Part shown: one piece after another, positions 34,668 to 45,411 of the stretch | How the letters are laid out: the number at the start of each line of letters is the position of its first letter | Position numbering within the stretch: position 1 is the stretch's first letter | Assembly: GCA_027924645.1 (NCBI GenBank) | Contig: BSBN01000233.1 | Coordinates: 4,172,501 to 4,236,500 of the forward strand | Direction: 5' to 3' | DNA: 64,000 bases | Source: Cunninghamia lanceolata | Lineage: Eukaryota > Streptophyta > Pinopsida > Cupressales > Cupressaceae | Translations under genes and position numbers: made by a program | The notes under the pieces: model-generated | Told to the model about the DNA's origin: nothing | Database searches by the model: none | What the model saw: only the letters and a program-made list of their open reading frames with translations

Positions 34668-37600
34668 CTAATTTTCTATCTTTCCTTCTTCTTTTCCTTC
34701 TAGTGCTTCCAAAACTTCAGCCTCAAATGACATCATATCATGTAACTTCATGCTAATATCTCTTAGTTTACTGTTGCATCTTTTAAGCACATCACATTCA
34801 AATTGGATGTCTTTGTACCATATATCAATCAATAAGGTTGTATTATTATTCAGTACTTGATTCTTTATGAGAATTTGAGGATCAATCCTCCTTATTTCCT
34901 CCAAGGCATTCAAAGCCTTTTCCAACTGAAAGGATCTTCTCCCGATCTCCATCTGCAATTTATCTACCTTTTTCCTGGAGGTGCCTAAAGAATTCCACCT
35001 CTTTAAAGAGGCTCTTACCACTTCTTCTGCTTCATCAAATGTGGATAACATCCACTTTCTCATTATGGATGACTCATGCTTCATGAGATCTAACTTATTT
35101 ACCTCATACTAAGAAATAGCAGTCAATGGGACTGCATGATCACTTGATGTATCCTCAGGGTCAATTAACCCTTTTATGTAAGTATGTAACTGAGAAATGT
35201 GCTCCTTGTGCTGTTTATTTTTCTCTTTCTCTATCTTCACCCTCTATGTCAATGAATCAATTATATCTTTAGCTTCTTGGCCTTCCTGATCCTTATTGGC
35301 AAATCCCAAATCTACTGTACTAATCTAGAATTCATCCAGAGTGATCTTGCCTTCTTCTTTGCCTATTGTAGGAATGGCCACCTGGGAGGTCCTTCTACCC
35401 GTGACAGGATCTCTTCTTATTGCAGAAGTTATCCTAGCCTTACTCTTAGGCTTTATTTAGGTTTCAAAAAACAATGTGGATATATCAAATTATTGTGCCT
35501 CCATACCTGATTCTGCGCCAATTTCTTTCTCGAGCCACTGAGGAATTTGATCCTTTGATTGTTGGTCTCCATCATCATCATGGTGATCACCCTGATCTCC
35601 GGTATCCACCATCATGTTCGATGGGGAGGGTGATTTTCTTATCTCTTCCTCATGATGTTCCTCATGAAGGTGATCTTTGGGTATATCCTCCTATTGAGGA
35701 ATTTCTTTTTCTGAAGGGTGATCCTATTGATCATCTACATGTTTATCAATTTGATCTTTTACTTCCTCCATGGGTATCTCATCCACTTTCGTGATTTCCT
35801 CATCATGAGGCATATTAGCTTCTATAGATGTCATTGTGTCTACCTTAGGTATAGTAACCTGATCTGAAGCTGCAATCTATTTGGTAGCTATAGTAATTAC
35901 TTCTTGAACTTTAAGGGCAGGATCAACTGATGTATCCTTTTCTTCTCCTCCCTTGTATTGGACTTCAACTATCTTGGGTTCAACAGGTACTTCCTTTTAT
36001 TGTTGCTCACCCATATCCAAAGTGTGGCTTTCAATTTCTACCATCTTCACTTCTTCAACATTTTCTTCTTTATCAGGAACACCTACTTGGCTTTCAAGAT
36101 TTGCATCCTTTCTATACGTAAGATCAATCACTGCAAGACTAGTTACCTGATCAATCAATGTATCAAGCCCCATCTTTTGGGCTACCTTTTCTGGGCTCTT
36201 TTCTTTTTCTTGCTCTACTCTCTTCAGTTCTTCTAACACTACTGCCTAGACTGATGGTGTACCTTGTGGTGTCATGTGAATGTTAGCAACAAGAGTCTCC
36301 ATTCGTTGCAAAGCAACATTATCCACCACTTCATCATCTGATAGGTCGACAGTCTCATCTAATGAGAAATAACCTCCTTGACTTGTATGAGTGATTTCCT
36401 TCATTTGTTCTTCAGTTTGTTTAGTCTTAAACTGAACAATGGTAGGGAGTGATACATCATGCTATAATTCCTTTCTAAACACTCCACTACCTACTCCCCT
36501 CAACATTATAGGGTCATGTCTTATCTCACCTCTCATGGATGTTTTGGGTTTCTTAGGTGTGGAGGTCATCACCTGAGATACTTTTGTTTTTCTTCTGAGG
36601 GGTAGTGTGTCTTCTTCTATAGGCTCTTCATCAAAAGGAACATCCTCTTCAATTTGTACTTGTGATGCCTGACCTTCCTCATATGTTTCCATAGTTTCAA
36701 CAGCTGGCCTCTGAATCTTTTTAGCCTTTTGCTTATCTTTAGGAGGCCGTGCTGATGAGGCTGACGCTAGTTCTAATGCTGATGCATCTTTAGCTATTAT
36801 TATGACTCTCTCAATTATCACCCCTTTTGATTCAGCATCAACTTTCTTACCTCTTGGAGGTCTCTTTCTTTTTCTAGGAGGTGGTGCCCTCTCTCCTTTA
36901 GATTTCCTCTTCTCATTCAAGAAATCATCATATGCATCTTCAGAAATTTCCTATCTTCTCTTCTTATTGTCTACTGTGATGGCAACACCTCTTTTCTTCA
37001 GTGCATTTATCTATTCATTGACCCATGCTTGGGTTAGCTGCAATGTCTTGTTTGTAAATGGATCTAAGGAGATGTCCTCCTATATGGTGAGATCCAGTGC
37101 TAAGATGGTATCATTGTATACCTTTTTCTCCTCATATTCATTAGCCATTACCTTTCCATCATCCTCCTTCAATTGTGCTGGGATGGAAATACAATCAAAA
37201 GTCTTGGTCTGGTTGAGTGTAAGCCTTTGATATCTTCTTCTTCTGGCTTCAGCTTCATCTTCACAATCTACCCAAAAGTCTTCAAGATGTCTTCATTGGA
37301 TGGGCTTCCCCATGATCCTCTACATCCTCCCATATGGATCATATGATCTTGTCAGTGGAAATGGCTGGAAATTCATCATAGTTAGACCAACTATGGCCTT
37401 CTTAATATTCTCTGAATTTGGGCACATATACCAGCCCATTGTAACTAGAAACAATATTGGTGGAAGTTTGTTGTTAGCTTTGTAGGCATTCAGTATTGTG
37501 GAAATTTGTCTTAAAAATTCCATTAAGACAACTACATCTATAGGGTATCTTGGGAGCATGAGAGGCTCCCCCTCAAATCCCTCAATTCTTATGTAAGAGA

Positions 37601-38588
37601 AAGTTGCAAATTGAATAAACTAGGCTCCATGCCTATATATGATTTCTTGAGCATCCATGCTCAGTCTTTTAGTTTAGTCCTCCTCCATTGTTCTTACCAG
37701 ATGCATAGAGAATGCATCATGCACTAGTTTGTAATCTTGAAGGTAATTTGCTCTTTGCAGCTAGGGATGATGATCCCATATATGTGCATCATTTGTGGTG
37801 CCACCAATCCTCCCAACTGTAGTCAATGCATCAAATGTACCCCTATAGGCACATGAATAAACTATGTATGAGGTCATGTAGAAGGAACAATTTGGACCTC
37901 CTAGATTCATCAGCTACTCATCTAGAGCATCACTTATCATCTTAGCCCACATTGGCTTGCTATCTATGTAAAGGCACATCAGGATGACAGCATACATCCA
38001 GTCCTTAAAACTTCCAACATCAGACGAGCCTGTCACTCTGCTGAGCAGGGTTATCATGTATTGGTATTCATCGTCAAATTCAAATTTATATAATTGAACT
38101 AGAAGTTTACCTGCTACAGGATAAGTACTATTCTTCGCCCTCCATTGGTACATTTTCTTCCTGGTAGTCTTCTTGTTATTGTCATATTCTACTTCATATT
38201 TCTTCAAATCTATGTTGGAAACCTTCTTGCCCAATGGCAAACTGAATGTAGGAGCAAGACCCTTGATAGACAAATTAGCATATACTCTGCCATGCTTCTC
38301 TACCTTCCTTGTTTGTGGGTTATAGTTTCTTGCACATTCAATGACCAGCTCAGGGGTTTCCATGGAATAAGGGAAATTGGCAGCACTCCACATTCTGGAT
38401 ACAAAGACTGCATCCAACAAGGTGTTGTGATTCTTTTCATCGCTCATTTTAGCTGACCATGCAGCCAAATCTATATTTCCTTGGTGCGTATCTGTGATGG
38501 CACCATATGTAAACTGGACACCCTCGGGTTGAACAAACATGGGCCTTAGAAATTCTGCCTCTAACTTAGCCAGCCGCTTATCCGCCAT
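34668..38588 (-). pseudogene. U3 accessory frame of element B, right copy (about 1,300 codons)
   Basis: Start ATG at 38588 (CATCCATGGCGG; protein MADKRLAKLE). Open pieces 37914-38588, 37320-37559, 36462-36920, 35997-36239 and 34668-35084 are all in one frame, parted by single stops such as DE*LM where the left copy has Gln. Layout: N-terminal helical domain of about 550 residues (TLLSRVTGSSDVGS, FYMTSYIVYS), a basic patch (PPPRKRKRPPRGKK), a long acidic Lys/Glu/Pro linker, and a C-terminal coiled coil (VRASLKRWNSLGTSRKKVDKLQMEI). Traces may go on to about 34170. No transmembrane segment, protease or polymerase motif is seen, so it is not a pol or a plain env. Similar to 45412-48757 (clear) and to frames in C and G (layout). 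Function unknown. Confidence 0.75.
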
Positions 38589-39146
38589 GGATGCTTGCAA
38601 TTAGCAAAACTGGTCTTACAATTGATATCTTACAAGCACACATATACATCATATCTTCATTATTCATCATGCATATGGTACTCTTTCAATATCTTGTCTA
38701 TTCCGATATGCATAATATAGAACTTCAAACACCAGAAAACACCATGATACCTGGATATGCAGAACATGACAACAAAGAGTGTTTCAATTACTTACTTGAT
38801 GTTTTTATCCTCTTAATTATGCCGATAACTATGTGAAAGGAATTCAAATACCTGCAATACCCACGTATCCTATTCTGGTTCAAGCTATATGCGTCCGCAG
38901 ATAGTCTTTTGGAGGTTCGAATGCTCTACTCTATAAAAACTTGTTTTATCGCAAGATAAGTGTAAAATGATTCTGTAAATCACTTTTATCTTCCTCTTTA
39001 GGGTAAAATTAGGGCAAATTAATTAAAACAACCAATTCTCTATACGAAACGTCTGGATCTCACCATGTGTATGAATCACATTCGTAATCGGCGGGAACCA
39101 CCTACCACATCTGCATGCATTTAATGTTATGGTGGCCAGGCGCAGG

Positions 39147-39765
39147 GTGATCCCTGAAGATCGGGTGACATTCTAAATATCGGGTGATATTCAGAATATA
39201 ACCCTCTATGTATAATACGATCATCTGTTCTTGAGCAGGAAAACCCATGTTGAAACATCGAGTGATGTTCAAATATGATCCCTTGAACTAAAATGACCTC
39301 CTATTGAAATATCAGGATGACATCTGCAAAATAATGACTTAGTTCAGCATTGTGGCACTATGACGTCGTCGTCATGTTATGTAGGAAGGGTCATGTTTGG
39401 AAATATACCTCCGTGAGGTAAAAAGGATGGTGACGTCATCGTCATGTTTATTTCTTCATTTACCAGGTTTGGATGACGTCAACAGGATATTGGTTCAGGG
39501 TGATATTTGAAAGGTAGGGTGATATTCAAAATATGACCCTCGTAAAATATATGACGTTGTTCTACAGGTAAGTATCACTACCACTTAAAATTGATGTCCG
39601 CATGTCGCAAACTGCATGATTTATTGGGTGATAGTATTAGATCGGGGTGATCTTTTATAATATGACTATTGTTAGGAAATATGATCCCCCCTCAGAATAT
39701 TAGGTTTGACCAGGACTTTGACCATTCATAACTTTCACACCCTGAGGAATATCGGGGTGATCCAA
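39147..39765 (-). repeat. GGTGATATT-type repeat array in the U3 of element B, right copy
   Basis: Dispersed units such as ATCGGGTGATATTCAGAAT and GGGTGATATTCAAAATATGA, partner of 23980-24760. The unit near 39494-39537 is shorter than in the left copy. Confidence 0.7.
39361..39560. promoter_or_regulatory. Cluster of TGACG motifs in the U3 of element B
   Basis: TGACGTCG at 39361, TGACGTCA at 39431-39438, TGACGTCA at 39474-39481 and TGACGTTG at 39552. TGACG and TGACGTCA are known plant bZIP (TGA/CRE-type) binding sites. They lie 0.8 to 1 kb before the accessory frame. The role is inference. Confidence 0.45.
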
Positions 39766-40008
39766 AAGGCAAACCTGCATGGAATTTTGTAACCTATCCA
39801 ATTTTGAGGCTACTGTCATGAAATATTAACCTTGAAAACTTACCTCATCATGATGACTTACCCAGCCCCTTTTATATAGGATCATATGTCTTACTTTCTT
39901 TTACTAGATCACCAGCAAGCAGAAAACACAAGCCAAGCAAAACAAAAAGTTGGGTCCCCATTTTGTCAAGTCAAAATTGGGCGTGTTGTGTAACCACACA
40001 ATAGTAAC

Positions 40009-40560
40009 CTTTTTGAAAGAAAAATAAGAAGCTCTTGACAAGTTCAAGGTGTTCAAGGTTATGTGGAAAATGAGATTGGTGAAAAAATGAAGTGTCTAAG
40101 ATCCAACAAAGGTGGAGAGTTTACCTCCAATGAGTTTGATACATTCTATGAAAAGCATGGAATAAAAAGATAGTTATTTGCTCCTAGGACTCCTCAACAA
40201 AATGGAGTCATGGAAAGAAAGAACCAGACCATTAAAGAAGCTGCTAGGACCATGATGATGGAAGAAAATGTTCCACAAGTCTATTGGAGAGAAGTTGTGA
40301 GTATTGCTATCTACATTCTCAACCGAGTGCAGATCAAAGGCAATTCTAGTAAGACCCCTTATGAACTATGGTTGTGTCATCCTCCTACTATGAGATACTT
40401 CAAAGTTTTTGGTATAAGTGTTATATCAAAAGAGATGAGGATCTAGGCAAGTTTGGAGCAAGAAGTGATGAAGGGATATTTCTAGGTTACTCTACTCAAA
40501 GCAAGGCATACTAGTGCTTTAACAAAAGATTGAAAAAGATTGTTGAAAGTGCAAATCTTA
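40009..40560 (+). pseudogene. Element D integrase (copia), 5' end missing
   Basis: Begins at TFLKEK, then a stop, EALDKFKVF, and after a shift MKCLRSNKGGEF, where the second catalytic Asp of copia integrases (usually SDxG) is Asn. A stop follows at YEKHGIKR*. NGVMERKNQTI keeps the catalytic Glu. The open piece 40210-40446 goes on with EAARTMMMEENVPQVYWREVV and KTPYELWLCHPPTMRYFKVFG. The Asn fits a G to A change. Confidence 0.88.
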
Positions 40561-40688
40561 GAGTTGATGAGAGAAAATAAGGACATTCCAAGTCTTGTGG
40601 ATATGAATCAGATGATCAAGATGAAAGTCAAAGTCAAGGAAGACAAGTTCAAACCCAGACTCAGATTTAGATTGATCTGGAAAATCCA

Positions 40689-42392
40689 GTGAGTCAAGAG
40701 GTTAGTATAGATGTTGAAGAACAAGATCAAGAAATAAAGGTTCAGATAAATCCCAAAACTCCTAGATATGTAAGACTAAACCATCCTGAAGATCAGATCA
40801 TAGGAGATAGATATAAAGGTCTTCGAACTAGGAAAATAATTGTTGAAGATCAAGAGGAAATTTGTTTGATTTCAAAGATTGAACGAAATTCAGCAAATGA
40901 AGCTTGCAATGATAAAAATTGGGTAAATGCCATGGAAGAAGAATTAATACAAATTGAAAAGAATCACACTTGGGATCTTGTTCCTAGACCTAAAGATAAA
41001 AATTTGATTGGAACTAAATGGGTCTTTTAGAATAAACTAAATGAAAATGGTGAAGTTGTAAGAAACAAAGCAAGGTTGGTTTGCAAAGGATATTCTCAAG
41101 TGGAAGGAATTGATTTTCAAGAAACTTTTGCTCTGGTGGCAAGAATAGAGGCAGTTAGATTATTTCTTGCATTTGCTGCCTATAAAGATTTCAAGGTCTA
41201 TCAAATGGATGTCAAGTTAGCATTCCTAAATAGAAATTTAGAATAAGTCTACATTGAGCAACTCGAAGTATTTCAGTTGTCTGATCAGAGAGATATGGTC
41301 TATAGGTTGAGGAAAGCATTGTATGGACTCAAACAAGCCCCAAGAGCCTAGTATGCAAGATTAGATAAGTATCTGCTAAAGCTAGGATATAGCAAAGGCA
41401 CTGCTGACAGTAACCTTTACTTCAAGATTGATCATGAGCACATTCTGATTGTTGAGGTATTTGTTGATGATATCATTTTTGGTGGAAATGAGAGTATGTG
41501 CAAAACATTTGATGATCAGATGCAGAGTGAATTTGAGATGTCCATGTTTGGTGAAATGAATTTCTTCTTAGGTCTGCAAATCATTCAGTCAGATAAAGGG
41601 ATCTTCATATCTCAATCTAAGTATGTGAGAGAATTGTTGAAAAAGTTTGGAATGGAAGATTCAAAGCTAGTGGGTACACCCATGGTAACCAGATGTAAGC
41701 TGAGTAAGGATGATGACTCCCCTAAGGCAAATCAAAAAAGGTATAGATCAATGATTGGAGGACTGCTCTATCTGACTCAGACTAGACCTGATATCATGAA
41801 TGCAGTTCGACTTGTTGCTAGATTTCAAGCTGATCCTAGAGAATCCCATGTTGTAGCAGTCAAGAGAATTTTTAGATATCTCAAAGGGAAACTTGATTAT
41901 GGATTATGGTATCCAACGGATAATGACTTCACTCTTCATGCATATATAGATGTTGATTGGGCAGGAGATGTGGATGATAGAAAAAGAACTAGTGGTGGGC
42001 CATTCTTCTTGGGAAGTAAATTGGTTTCTTGGTTGAGCAAAAAGTAGGAGGCAATATCCCTATCTACAACAGAGACAGAGTATATAACAACAACAAACAA
42101 TTGTACTCAAGTTCTATGGATGAAGTAAATGTTGAAGGACATCAGAATTATGTTTGAGGAGCCTGTCACAATCTTCTATGATAATTCAAGTGCAATAAGC
42201 ATCTCAAAGACAAAGCACATATCAATCAAGTTTCAATTTTTGAGAGAGAAGGTTAATGAGAATGAAGTCAAATTGGAGTTTGTTTCTTCAAAGTATCAGA
42301 TTGTGGATATTTTCACCAAGCCTCTACCTAAGGATACTTTTGAGTGTCTCAGAGAGAAGTTAGGGGTTATTACCCCTTCTGATCAAAACTAA
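40689..42392 (+). pseudogene. Element D reverse transcriptase and RNase H (copia)
   Basis: Open pieces 40689-41030, 41496-42047 and 42129-42392 with stops between, all consistent with one old frame. Motifs: [69 protein letters not shown], and the catalytic FVDDIIFG. Then GEMNFFLGLQI, SMIGGLLYLTQTRPDI and RIFRYLKGKLDYGLWY. RNase H: IDVDWAGDVDDRKRTSGG, LSTTETEYI, IFYDNSSAISISKTKHISIK and VDIFTKPLPKDTF. This order is typical of copia pol. Confidence 0.92.
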
Positions 42393-42725
42393 GATGCACT
42401 AGGATGCATTAGTCCGATGGAATTCACAGTCATATCTTGTGATCGAGATTGATGTTAAGGAGATACTACTTAGGGGGAGTAGTTAGTATGCAAATTTTTA
42501 GATTAGTCTGAAACAAAAAGGGGAAGAAAATATTGCAAATATGTGCCCTTTTCCATTGATGTCAAAGGGGGAGATAAGTCATATGAAAAACTAGTTGCTG
42601 ATGAAAGGGGGAGTAGTGAAGAAAGTAGTTAGAGAAGTGATAAGAGAAAGGGGTAGAAGTTCTAGTCTTGATGGTTGAATCATTTTTTCACATCATATGT
42701 TGCCATCAATGACAAAGGGGGAGAT
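42393..42725 (+). other. Element D 3' non-coding zone with repeated polypurine tracts
   Basis: AGGGGGAG-type tracts near 42472, 42562, 42605 and 42714-42725; the last abuts the LTR. An inverted repeat (42699-42713 with 42754-42768, one mismatch) spans the last tract and the LTR start, as in element C. Confidence 0.75.
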
Positions 42726-44060
42726 TGTTGCAAATATGTGCCTAATCGGTGTTGTCATTGATGTCAACATATCCTTGTTGCCATTAGTGTCAACTATATC
42801 CTATTTTGTTGCTTGTTTAGAAGATTGGAATGTTGAGGGTATTGATAAAATTAATGAAGATCAATGTAAGCAGACCATATGGATGTGTAGAGGATTGTCT
42901 AAAGTAGCTCTAGTTAAGTTTTGAGAGGTCTACATGAAGATTTGAAGAAGCTATGGCCATCTGAGTAGAACTAGGCTTTGTTGTGCTTAGAAGAGACAGA
43001 GTGATAGTTAATTGGTCCAGATTGCTCCACATTGAAATATTATGATCTGTGGTTCTAGAGGTATGTTTGGGAAGTCAGTGTGTATCATCAACTCAAGTGG
43101 CTTGTGGTTTAGAGGTCCGCAAGCAATCTTTCTAGTGTGACAATCATAATAGATAGTGTTCTTGAGGTTCTGAGAGAAGATGCAAGTGATTCTGATGATT
43201 TGGAGGAGTGTGGATGTCTTTGTTAAATTTAATTTACTTGTGGAGGTCTCTGGATCATGTGCTTGCTATGTTGGAGGTCTACATTGAAGACCAAGCTCAT
43301 AGTTGAAGATTTTCTTCTTGGTGTTGCTATTTTTCCTAGTCTTGGCTAACCTGATGATTCTAGCATGTTGTAGATAATCTAAGAGCAATTCTATAGAGCA
43401 TGGCATGTTGATCAAGGAAGATTTCAGTCCCAGTTATGTTTGACCAATAGTTTAGTGATTCACATTAAGTCAGATGTTTGGAGTTTATTCCAAGGTTGAT
43501 GAAGCATATAAAGGCATGTAGTTCAGTTGTGGAAAATCATCCTTGTGTGAAATAATCAAATTTGAAGAAATGATTAGAGGTAGAGTAGAGAAGAGGAGGA
43601 GCAGAGGAACAAGAACAGTAAAGGATGAAGTGATAGTGAAGAAGTATTTGGGAGAAGAGAAAAAATTTTATGAGCATTCAATGAGACTGAACTAGGCATG
43701 AAGAAGATGTTATTTCTTAGTTAATTCTTTCTGTATTAAACATAAATTATGTAGGCACTGAGCCTCTTTTGAGTAGTGAGCTCTGGGCAGTGCACCTGAA
43801 GGCAAGTGCCTTCCCATTTTTAAGTACTTTTAATAGGGTAGGAATCTTGTGGGTTAAACCCCACCATGGTTTTCCCTTAACTGGGTTTCCACGTTAAAAA
43901 TCTTGGTGTCAAGTGTGTTAATTGTGTTTCTGCTCATGTGTTATTGTTTCATGCTTTAATGGTTACATCATTAATTTGTTTATAAGTTGTGAAATAAGAT
44001 TAAAAAGGGAAAAGGTTAATTTTGTGGGAAAACTAATTCACCCCCGCTCTCAGTTGTCTA
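42726..44060 (+). mobile_element. Element D 3' LTR
   Basis: Starts TGTTGCAAATATG after the polypurine tract. TATA box catataaaggc at 43505-43515. The end is placed at 44060 by likeness to the ends of C and H (cacccccgctctcagttgtc), with TA for CA; no second LTR is in the window, so the end is approximate. Confidence 0.75.
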
Positions 44061-44990
44061 GTGTAATTGCAATAGAGCCTACCCATGTTTGTCCAACCCA
44101 CCTATCCTCTCAAGGGGGCATCACCATCTCCATTTCATCCTCATCCTATCCTACATCATCCCTATCCTTTTCCTTTATCCATACCTTAGCTTCTTTGAAA
44201 TGATGTTACTCAACATAAATCTCATCATCTCAAAGAGGGGCAAATTGTAGACACCCAAGTTTGTCCCAAAAATGTCCATGTCTTGGAACACCTTGTCAAA
44301 TACACTGTTTAGACATCATGTAACATTTTGTCCTAACCCACTCCTAATTCCACTTATTTCATTAGCCAATTAATTAAATAAATCCTATTTATTTAATTAA
44401 TTCCCATCATAATCCCATTTATCCTTTCATGGTCAATTAATTAAATAAATTTTATTTATTTAATTAATTTCCACTTTTCCCTCATCTAAATTAATTAAAT
44501 AAATTAAATATTTATTTAATTAATGTATTCCACATCATTCCTTTCAAAAATGTAAAATTCCATATTTGTCTCTATCTCCACATTGGTCTCCTTGTAAAGT
44601 CGAAGACCATTTGACACTTGTCACATGACTACAATTCCCTTAAGGAGTGGGATAACTGAATCAATTCTAGTCATCCACATCATTCAATTAGCCTTTTAAT
44701 CTCAACCATCCATCCAAATCATCCGAAGCCTATAAATCAACCCTCTCCTAAGCCATTTGAAGCATCTATTCTTCATGCATCCTTATGTTGTCAAAATCAT
44801 TCTTCAATATATCCTCATCTACCATCTTTCATCTTCTATCTTCATCCTATCTTATCATTATGCTATGGAATTGAGCAACCAACATATTAAATCAATCAAT
44901 CAATTTAGCTTGCATTCATCCATCATTACATCTATTCGAGGTATTGAAGATTTGGATTAGGTAACACATTGTATTATTTTATCATTTTCA
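44061..44990 (+). mobile_element. Element E: 3' internal end and LTR of a further LTR retrotransposon
   Basis: A purine tract (caaagaggggcaaat) ends at 44245 and TGTAGACACCC starts an LTR at 44246. A TATA box (cctataaatc) is at about 44728-44737. The 3' end of the LTR is not defined; F may have cut it near 44990. 44061-44245 is non-coding 3' end. No coding part is visible, so the superfamily is not settled; the LTR start resembles plant gypsy LTRs. Confidence 0.55.
44370..44525. repeat. Three AT-rich palindromes in tandem
   Basis: Three units of about 36-40 bp, each with arms like AATTAATTAAATAAAT and ATTTATTTAATTAATT, spaced about 65-70 bp apart. Each could fold into a long hairpin. Confidence 0.85.
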
Positions 44991-45411
44991 ATCTATCCAA
45001 AAAATTTTATTATAGTAAGACTTAAGAACAATGCTATCATAACACAAATAAGCACAAGACAAAAATTGGAATTGAATTTGTTTTCTTGTATTGATAAGTA
45101 TTTGATAATTGATGCTCACAAAGAAGTACAAAGTCTTGATTTGGTTTTCAATTCACCAGAGTTTTCTTGCAATAGACAAAAGATAAAAATTACAATAGAG
45201 GCCCTCTTTATTTATAGGGAGAGGCCTTCAGAAAATTTAGGAAAAATCTAACTAATTTGACTTATTCAAAAATAGGAGTCCTTATTGACTCGGGACTTCC
45301 TATGTTTTTACATGTAATTACATATGAGAAAAGTACATGAAAAAGTGTCCAAAAGTAAATGAAAAGTACATATGAAAATATAGAAAATAAACTAAGGCAT
45401 GACACTTTGCC
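44991..45411 (-). other. Downstream end of F with TATA box
   Basis: No gene. On the minus strand CCTATAAATAAAG (45206-45218) lies 200 bp after the end of the F frame, as in the LTR of B. It may mark the U3/R boundary of a long LTR whose outer end, near 45000, I could not place. A 61-residue plus-strand frame (45066-45251) has no coding character. Confidence 0.45.

Larger units (their letters stand above)
21763..40003 (-). mobile_element. Element B: Ty3/gypsy retrotransposon with 6.7-kb LTRs, Tat-like
   Basis: Visible part to the right of A. The minus-strand order is 5' LTR (33284-40003), primer-like site, gag, protease, Cys/His linker, extra RNase H, reverse transcriptase, degenerate RNase H, integrase, non-coding zone (24951-25800) and 3' LTR (21758-24950 plus 1-341, then off the left edge). 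Internal region 8,333 bp; full size would be about 21.8 kb without A. It interrupts the integrase frame of copia element D at 40003/40004; the 5 bases after it (gtaac) should be the target duplication, whose partner is outside the window. Confidence 0.88.
33284..40003 (-). mobile_element. Element B right (5') LTR, 6,720 bp, with a long frame in U3
   Basis: Plus-strand ends are TGTTGATCATG and CACACAATA; the last pair is TA instead of CA, a single change from the left copy (CACACAACA at 24950). Minus-strand order: U3 start with 1.4 kb of non-coding sequence and a repeat array, then the accessory frame (38588 to about 34170), a TATA box at 34106-34114, and about 820 bp of R and U5. About 3.5 kb of it can be compared with the left copy and matches throughout; the other 3.2 kb has its partner outside the window, so the LTR status of 33284-36509 rests on the clear inner end at 33284. 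Confidence 0.85.
40004..44060 (+). mobile_element. Element D: Ty1/copia element, Sirevirus-like, 3' half
   Basis: Starts inside the integrase where element B cut it; its 5' LTR, gag and protease lie beyond the window, to the left of B. It holds integrase, reverse transcriptase, RNase H, a zone of repeated polypurine tracts and the 3' LTR. Several stops and shifts make it inactive. It interrupts the 3' end of element E at 44060/44061. Confidence 0.88.

Noticed and set aside
36802..37230. 142-residue plus-strand frame, with a similar one at 21777-22106
   Set aside because: Shadow of the minus-strand U3 accessory frame; the minus-strand reading shows protein-level conservation with F.
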